64,000 bases of DNA from CAVXEF01 sp963827315 (GTDB taxonomy: Bacteria > Planctomycetota > Phycisphaerae > Sedimentisphaerales > Anaerobacaceae): the NCBI GenBank assembly GCA_963827315.1, contig CAWHAL010000002.1:186001-250000 (forward strand), read 5' to 3'. The notes beneath the pieces were generated by a model. That model was not told the DNA's origin, ran no database searches, and saw nothing but the letters and a program-made list of their open reading frames with translations. Positions 58,775 to 64,000 of the stretch are shown in pieces (position 1 is the first letter of the stretch; every line of letters begins with the position of its first letter). The position numbers and the translations under genes are program-made.

Positions 58775-59713
58775 TTACGAATCGGCGGGCCTTTTTTTTT
58801 CTCGAATTGCATAGCTGGGGCGGTCCATCAGACGAAAGTGCATCCTCGCCAAGTACTCACCTATAATGCCCAGCGCGAAAAGCTGCACGCCTGAAAAGAT
58901 AGAGACGATGGATGCAAGAAAAGGAAAGCCGGCAACCGGCGTACCGGATACGAGGTATCGGCCCACTACATACACCAACACAAAAAAGCCAAAGACTGTA
59001 AACGCAAACCCAAGGAAACTGGCAATTCTCAGGGGCAAAGTGCTGAATCCCGTCATCATATTTATGGCATGAGTGACTAATTTCACAAAGGTATAGTTTG
59101 ACTTTCCCCCCTCTCGGGGCATATGCTTAACGGGAACGGCCGCAAAGCGCTTGGTGCCCCACGCCAATAAAACATCAATGGACGGATGAGCACCGTGATA
59201 ATCGGAGAATGCGTCCCGCAGACAGGTGCGAAAAGCCCTGAAAGCGCTGACATTGCAAGCCGTTTTAACATCCATCACACTCCTGAGCGTTATCTTGGTA
59301 AGTCGTGAGGCAAGGTCGCGCCACAGGCCATGTTGTTCTGTTTGCGGAGTGCCATATACCACATCATATCCCTCGTTTAGTTTTTCAAGCAGCTTTGGAA
59401 TCTCTTCAGGCGGATTCTGCAAATCGTCATCCATAGTAACGATGGTTTCGTATCGAGCCGCACGAACACCTGCCAGCAAGGCATTGTGCTGACCATAATT
59501 GCGCATCAGGCACATACCTTTGACAAACCGATGAGAATCAACCAATTCCTCGACCACCTGCCAGCTGTTATCCAGACTGTCATCGTTGACCAAAATTATC
59601 TCGAAGGCATCGGCACAAGATGAAAGAGTCTCTTTCAGTCTTTCCACAAGAGGTTTCAGGGTGTCCTGGCTGTTATAAACCGGCACAACAACAGATATTT
59701 CAAGGCTACTCAT
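58775..59713 (-). CDS. Family 2 glycosyltransferase with two C-terminal membrane helices
   Basis: 312 residues. GT2 opening SVVVPVYNSQDTLKPLVERL, EIILVNDDSLDNSW, donor-binding TIVTMDDDLQNPPEEIPKLL, then a QTEQHGLWR segment and two late membrane helices (IASFLGFAFTVFGFFVLVYV and LASIVSIFSGVQLFALGIIG). This is the ArnC/GtrB/DPM1 type, moving a sugar from a nucleotide to undecaprenyl phosphate. The ribosome site is weak, and the next gene's longer start overlaps its end. Confidence 0.85.
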   Translation of the reverse strand: MSSLEISVVVPVYNSQDTLKPLVERLKETLSSCADAFEIILVNDDSLDNSWQVVEELVDSHRFVKGMCLMRNYGQHNALLAGVRAARYETIVTMDDDLQNPPEEIPKLLEKLNEGYDVVYGTPQTEQHGLWRDLASRLTKITLRSVMDVKTACNVSAFRAFRTCLRDAFSDYHGAHPSIDVLLAWGTKRFAAVPVKHMPREGGKSNYTFVKLVTHAINMMTGFSTLPLRIASFLGFAFTVFGFFVLVYVVGRYLVSGTPVAGFPFLASIVSIFSGVQLFALGIIGEYLARMHFRLMDRPSYAIREKKRPADS

Positions 59714-59825
59714 GGCCTATTTTCTCCATGACTAAATATGCACGCCGCATATTTATTCACCAATTCCATAATTTTAACAACTTGTGACATAGTTTCATGG
59801 TTTTTCACAGATTAAAGGCGATTTT

Positions 59826-62519
59826 TTACGATGAACCGTCTGTCTGCTGACCATAAACCTCCACTTCAGCAAGGGCCAGCCGACCTCGCCCCATCGCCTG
59901 CAGCCTGACATAGCGAGCTGTTACATCCTTCGGGCTAATAAGCCATGGTTTCAGGTCAGTGCTTCCATCAATTCTTTGCACCAAAAACCATGTCTCACCA
60001 TCCGTCGAGACCAAAACTCCAAACGGGAAACTGCATTTTAGATGTGTATCCGCTCTTTTATAAATCAGGATTTGAGCGATTTGCACGCTCCGGCCTAAAT
60101 CCACCTGCCACCAAACATTGTCTCCCACTCTTGTATCAAAGCCATATCGCCAATCGCGCAGGCCATCAACGCCAATAGAGCCATCCTCCTCACAAGGAGG
60201 ATAGTCGACACTCATTGCTGTTTTTTTACCGTAGGCCAAATTATAGCGCGACGATAAATGCTCCCTGCCTGCCTCGGTATTCCATACGTACCTCGTGGCT
60301 ATATTGTCGCCGGTATACAGGCTGTTATACCAAACCAAAAATAAAAATACACAAGCAAAAAACGCCGCGATTATCCCCACCTGACCAACCAATCTAACGC
60401 GCAAATTCCATAACAGAAACAAGGCCATCAAGCCTAATGCAAGACAACTGAGCCCCACTCCTACAGCCGCCGGCCTTGACCAATATCGCCATTCCACTTC
60501 GCTCCTGCCGGCCGGCAACCATATAGCCTGTTCGATACCGTTGGCTCGATAAACCGGTACGCGCTCTGAATTAAGATAGGCCTGCCAGCGAACAGAATAA
60601 GGATAGGAAAACACAAAAAATGCAGGCTGACTGCACATCACATCGAACTTCTGCCTGTTGAAGGAATCATATTTCAGCTCGATGCGACCAGTACCTGCGA
60701 CCTCGTTTTTTTGGACATCAGTAACAGGATAATTCTCTATTATAACATCATCGATTGAACGCTCGCGAGCCATTCTCTCGTAAGCTTCCTGATGCGTCCT
60801 GACAACCGTAAATTTGCTGGAAATATGACTCAACGTAGGCTCAAGAAACGTTCTCCTGAGGTGCTCATTTACTTCTGTGCTCGACAAATCCCCTGAAGCC
60901 CCCCAGAAGGTAAGCTTTTCACGCTGATAACTACAGATTTGTTCGAAAGTCGGTGTTGGCGGCGGCTTCCATACAATCCATGTGCCATAACGCAATATTA
61001 CTGTGGTCTGTAACAAAACTGCAGCCACGAGAACAGCTCCCGCCACAGGCCGCAAGCTGCGCAGCCTGCTATAAAAGGCCAACGCAACGAGGCTGACCAT
61101 CCCCCCTATAATGGCCAACGTAATCGAAATCGGCTGAACCTCATTAAGTTTAAGCGGTGTATATACCTCCTTAAGCCTGAAAACATCCAACGGCAAAAGA
61201 TTAAGGACGGTAAATACCACAAAAGCTATAAGCGCCAGCAGCGCTGCCGCCGGCAGATGCAATCGACGATTCAAAAGTTTTAACTCAAGATTCTTACAGC
61301 TGACAATCCACACCAGAAGCAACATAAACATGAAAGGTAAAATCAAACCCAGACGTCCCGGAACCCGAAAAGTATGTGCCAACGGAAAATATCTCCAGAA
61401 GTAATAATACAAAGGACCATTTGAGCCCAGCATTAAAACAAAGGTAATCAAACTTACCAACCAGACAAACAGTACGGGCACCGCAATTCGCACCCCCAGG
61501 AGAAACAACAATGGAAGAGCCACTGCCACCAAAAGCAACGCTGAGCCCCCAAAGGCGCCGGTAACATCACTGTGAAAAGGATTAAATAGATTGCACAAAC
61601 TGCCTCCAAAGGTGTCCTGACAACCGCACGCCCAGAGAAAATCTGTGCCGACAGTGCGAAAACTGTCCCGCAGACACTCAAAATAAAAAGGTATGGTATA
61701 CGAGGACGCCAAAAACACACCCAACAGCACAAATGCAAAGGTGCTCAAATAATACTTCAATACTCTACGCCGTGTACATACCGCCTCCTCCGGCAACAAC
61801 TCTGCCATATAAAAAGGGACAACCAGCGTCACAATCGCTGCGCCCAACAAACCAATATACGTCATCTGCGGATGTCCGCCAACTATAAGAAGCCATGAGG
61901 ACAAGGCGATACACATCGGGCCAAGCCTTTTTGTCGGTGTCAGATAGTACCACGCCGCCGCTACACACAATGACAAATAGGCCACATAGTTTTCGAGGGA
62001 TGGGCCATAACGAAACATATCCAGCATTCGCAGGTTATAAACAGCAATAAAAGAGAGCACGAAAGCCAACAACAGCCCCAAGCGCAACCTCCGCAAAAAC
62101 AGAAACAGTATCAGGTGCGTACCTCCAAGCGAAAAAACGCGCAGCAACGTACCAATCTCGAGGGCCCGACCATTCCAGTAACCCGGCAATAGAGAAGCTA
62201 TCCAAGAGACAGGGTGCCACAATTGGCTAAAAGGCAGGGCGCTGGCTGTCCAGCCGCCATTGAACCCCGGGGCGTACAACGGGAAGGTCCCGTGTCTAAT
62301 AGAAAACCGCAAATACATCTGCATCCTGATCCAGTACTGCAGGTAATCGTTTCCGATAGTATATTTGCCCACAAAAGGAACCAGCCAATACAGAACAAGG
62401 AAAGGAAGGGCCAAAATAACAGCGCCAATGATACGTGTTGGCCAAGGAGGCTCGCCTGCTGACAATTCCTCGCCGGTTTCCAGGTCACAAGGGTTCTTCT
62501 TTTTTCCCAAAGACTTCAT
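59826..62519 (-). CDS. Large multi-pass membrane protein with C-terminal discoidin-like domain
   Basis: About 897 residues from the ATG at 62519; an upstream TTG at 62546 overlaps the preceding stop. The N-terminal 500 residues contain some 12 membrane helices with an early outer loop (GNDYLQYWIRMQMYLRFSIR), like GT-C or YfhO-type transferases. There follow an extracytoplasmic beta region (KYDSFNRQKFDVMCSQPAFF) and more helices. The last 150 residues are discoidin-like (DTRVGDNVWWQVDLGRSVQI, LVSTDGETWFLVQRI, VTARYVRLQAMGRGRLALAEVEVYG), a carbohydrate-binding fold. Combining both suggests glycan transfer with product recognition. Function inferred. Confidence 0.7.
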   Translation of the reverse strand: MKSLGKKKNPCDLETGEELSAGEPPWPTRIIGAVILALPFLVLYWLVPFVGKYTIGNDYLQYWIRMQMYLRFSIRHGTFPLYAPGFNGGWTASALPFSQLWHPVSWIASLLPGYWNGRALEIGTLLRVFSLGGTHLILFLFLRRLRLGLLLAFVLSFIAVYNLRMLDMFRYGPSLENYVAYLSLCVAAAWYYLTPTKRLGPMCIALSSWLLIVGGHPQMTYIGLLGAAIVTLVVPFYMAELLPEEAVCTRRRVLKYYLSTFAFVLLGVFLASSYTIPFYFECLRDSFRTVGTDFLWACGCQDTFGGSLCNLFNPFHSDVTGAFGGSALLLVAVALPLLFLLGVRIAVPVLFVWLVSLITFVLMLGSNGPLYYYFWRYFPLAHTFRVPGRLGLILPFMFMLLLVWIVSCKNLELKLLNRRLHLPAAALLALIAFVVFTVLNLLPLDVFRLKEVYTPLKLNEVQPISITLAIIGGMVSLVALAFYSRLRSLRPVAGAVLVAAVLLQTTVILRYGTWIVWKPPPTPTFEQICSYQREKLTFWGASGDLSSTEVNEHLRRTFLEPTLSHISSKFTVVRTHQEAYERMARERSIDDVIIENYPVTDVQKNEVAGTGRIELKYDSFNRQKFDVMCSQPAFFVFSYPYSVRWQAYLNSERVPVYRANGIEQAIWLPAGRSEVEWRYWSRPAAVGVGLSCLALGLMALFLLWNLRVRLVGQVGIIAAFFACVFLFLVWYNSLYTGDNIATRYVWNTEAGREHLSSRYNLAYGKKTAMSVDYPPCEEDGSIGVDGLRDWRYGFDTRVGDNVWWQVDLGRSVQIAQILIYKRADTHLKCSFPFGVLVSTDGETWFLVQRIDGSTDLKPWLISPKDVTARYVRLQAMGRGRLALAEVEVYGQQTDGSS

Positions 62520-62526
62520 TCCCAGC

Positions 62527-63942
62527 CTAATTCGTCTTCCCACCAAGCCACTTGATTTTCTTAAACGCCACCCAGCTCATTTTCAGCAGCAGCCAGCCGT
62601 GCCTGAATCGACTGATGTTTGTCGCGCCGTAAGTCCTCGCCCTGTAAGTTACCGGCACCTCAACCACCTTGAGGTTTTGTTTTACTGCACCGAAGATGAG
62701 GTCAAAATCACCGAAAGGGTCAAACTCGCCAAAATACGAACGGTTGGCCGCTATCAACTCGTAATTTTTTCTGGAAATCATCTTCGTACCACAAAGAGTG
62801 TCTCTGAACCTTTGCCCCAACAGCCAGCCAAACAATGAGCCGAAGAACTTATTTCCCAAAAGATTCAAGAATCTCATAGCCTGCCTTTGCATCGGATAAA
62901 TAAGCCGTGAGCCGTTGATGAACTCGCCTTTGCCGTCGCGCAGCGCCCTGAAGAATTTCGGCAAATCCTCAGGCGGCGCCGTCAAATCCGCATCCTGAAT
63001 AACAAGTACATCGCCACTTGCCGCAGCAAAACCTTTCCTGACGGCGTCGCCTTTACCCACACCGTCGCCCTGGCGAATCAAAGTAATCTTGCGTTCGGGA
63101 TGCTCCCTGATTTGGCGTTTTATTTCCTCGACCGTGCCGTCCGTACTGTTTCCGTCGACAAAGATTACTTCCGTTTCCCTTCCCATCTGCGGCACCCGTT
63201 TTATCGCATCCTCGATATTGCCTCGCTCATTTCTACACGGAATAACAACGGAAACACTCAAATCCTCGTCGCGCTGGGCAGCAGCAGCCGGACGAGCAAC
63301 GATGAGGTTTACCATATTCAGCAAACGAAATCCCGGCAGCAGGGAAAGAAAATAATTGCATAACGTTGTAAAAGGCGGAATACGTTTCGGCAGGCAAACA
63401 AAAGAGCCGGTGCGAATGACATCAAAGCCAGCCAGACTCAATAAGTTCTCAATATCCTCCGGCGGCAGCCAGTTCTGATACGGATAAGGCCGACGAATCC
63501 TCAAAAACGCACCCAGTCGCAAAACCCCCTCCCAGAGATAATTGTAGTAAGTTATCACAATCCGCGTGCTTTCAGTGGTCAAGGGACGAATGTGCTCCAA
63601 GACCTGCTGAATGTCGCGCCAGCGACCGATGGAATTGCAGATTAACACATAATCAAATTTATCATCAAGCTCCAATTGATGAGGGTCAGCGGTATAAAAC
63701 TTCATATTCGCAAACCGCTTTTTGGCAAGGTCTATGGCAGCGGCATCCTCGTCAACGCCAACGCCATAGCTGGGCCTGACAGCAGCGAGAAGGTCTCCGC
63801 ACTCGCAGCCGACGTGCAGGACCCTGCAGTTCGGCCGAACAACAAATCTGTAAATCCTGTCCAGCCATCCGTAATAGTACGAATTGCGTCTGCGCCAACA
63901 AAGCAGAGATTCTTCGTTCATTGTTCGTTGTTCATTTTTCAT
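62527..63942 (-). CDS. Fusion of methyltransferase and family 2 glycosyltransferase
   Basis: 471 residues. Residues about 35-190 are a class I methyltransferase (VLHVGCECGDLLAAVRPSYG, DDKFDYVLICNSIGRW). Residues about 228-450 are a GT2 domain (SVVIPCRNERGNIEDAIKRV, EVIFVDGNSTDGTVEEI, DVLVIQDADLTAPPEDLPKF) of the dolichyl-phosphate-mannose-synthase type, with the end RHGWLLLKMSWVAFKKIKWL. The N-terminal residues MKNEQRTMNEE come from an ATTGTTCGTTGTTCATTTTT-type repeat; the ATG at 63921 may be the real start. Fusion could couple head-group methylation with sugar transfer. First visible gene of the cluster. Confidence 0.8.
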   Translation of the reverse strand: MKNEQRTMNEESLLCWRRRNSYYYGWLDRIYRFVVRPNCRVLHVGCECGDLLAAVRPSYGVGVDEDAAAIDLAKKRFANMKFYTADPHQLELDDKFDYVLICNSIGRWRDIQQVLEHIRPLTTESTRIVITYYNYLWEGVLRLGAFLRIRRPYPYQNWLPPEDIENLLSLAGFDVIRTGSFVCLPKRIPPFTTLCNYFLSLLPGFRLLNMVNLIVARPAAAAQRDEDLSVSVVIPCRNERGNIEDAIKRVPQMGRETEVIFVDGNSTDGTVEEIKRQIREHPERKITLIRQGDGVGKGDAVRKGFAAASGDVLVIQDADLTAPPEDLPKFFRALRDGKGEFINGSRLIYPMQRQAMRFLNLLGNKFFGSLFGWLLGQRFRDTLCGTKMISRKNYELIAANRSYFGEFDPFGDFDLIFGAVKQNLKVVEVPVTYRARTYGATNISRFRHGWLLLKMSWVAFKKIKWLGGKTN

Positions 63943-63955
63943 GGCTCATTTTAAG
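63911..63955. repeat. TTCATTGTTCGTTGTTCATTTTTC low-complexity repeat
   Basis: Provides the first residues of the fusion gene's longest frame. Same style as other low-complexity inserts. Confidence 0.5.
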
Positions 63956-64000
63956 ACTTTGAATACACCGGCGACACTTGGGTTTTCGATTACACCCTTT

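Overview
The window reads as a contiguous piece of a Gram-negative bacterial chromosome of roughly 50% GC. I place it, with moderate confidence, in the Planctomycetota (Phycisphaerae-like). The basis is the mix of exported propeller, SpoIVB/S55 and TPR proteins, the archaeal-type thymidylate synthase, and above all an extreme load of short palindromic interspersed repeats that sit inside genes as well as between them. No rRNA, tRNA or CRISPR array is visible.

Layout. 0-3.4 kb: phage morphogenesis genes on the minus strand (portal, scaffold-like protein, SU10-type capsid, cut by the window edge). 3.7-12 kb: minus-strand run of DinG helicase, exported TPR protein, NAD kinase, dxs and ispA. 12-19 kb: miaA; nrdR with an ATP-cone partner; a candidate structured RNA; thymidylate synthase; then ribE-pdxA-rsmA. 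19-26.8 kb: fumarase alpha, a propeller protein and an S55 peptidase on the minus strand, then a YfgM-like protein and RluD on the plus strand. 27.2-29.1 kb: an AT-rich island with a nuclease-like gene and an unknown gene. 29.2-32.6 kb: a translationally coupled Trk potassium-uptake operon (two TrkA-type proteins, an unlisted 39-residue membrane peptide, TrkH, a small OB-fold protein). 32.7-42.1 kb: pcm-recG, nadB, RNase P RNA, a lipoprotein, and the ilvB-ilvH-ilvC branched-chain amino acid operon. 42.7-47 kb: an accessory island (DUF5131 radical-SAM-like protein with a truncated TcmP partner, an unknown soluble/membrane gene pair, and a DUF488-DUF488-dual-OB cassette). 47.3-51.9 kb: a radical SAM/B12-DUF2085-propeller operon and an Nfu scaffold. 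52-64 kb: a long minus-strand surface-polysaccharide cluster with WecE/WecD homologues, glycosyltransferases, several methyltransferases and large membrane proteins.

The most striking observation is the repeat biology. At least five families of 20-60 bp palindromic elements recur. One of them (family A) reads in frame as a peptide close to SETTSGNRHPVTTPELS in several unrelated proteins, including phage genes, DinG and a TPR protein. Others form extra peptide segments in Dxs, IspA, RsmA, fumarase alpha and the S55 peptidase, and a similar hairpin occupies P12 of RNase P RNA. At 24.57-24.66 kb a family B element lies inside a family A-like copy, which is direct evidence that at least family B has moved. 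This resembles Rickettsia palindromic elements in behaviour, but I do not recognise these sequences as a described family. The second notable item is the 39-residue Trk-operon peptide, joined to both neighbours by ATGA overlaps.
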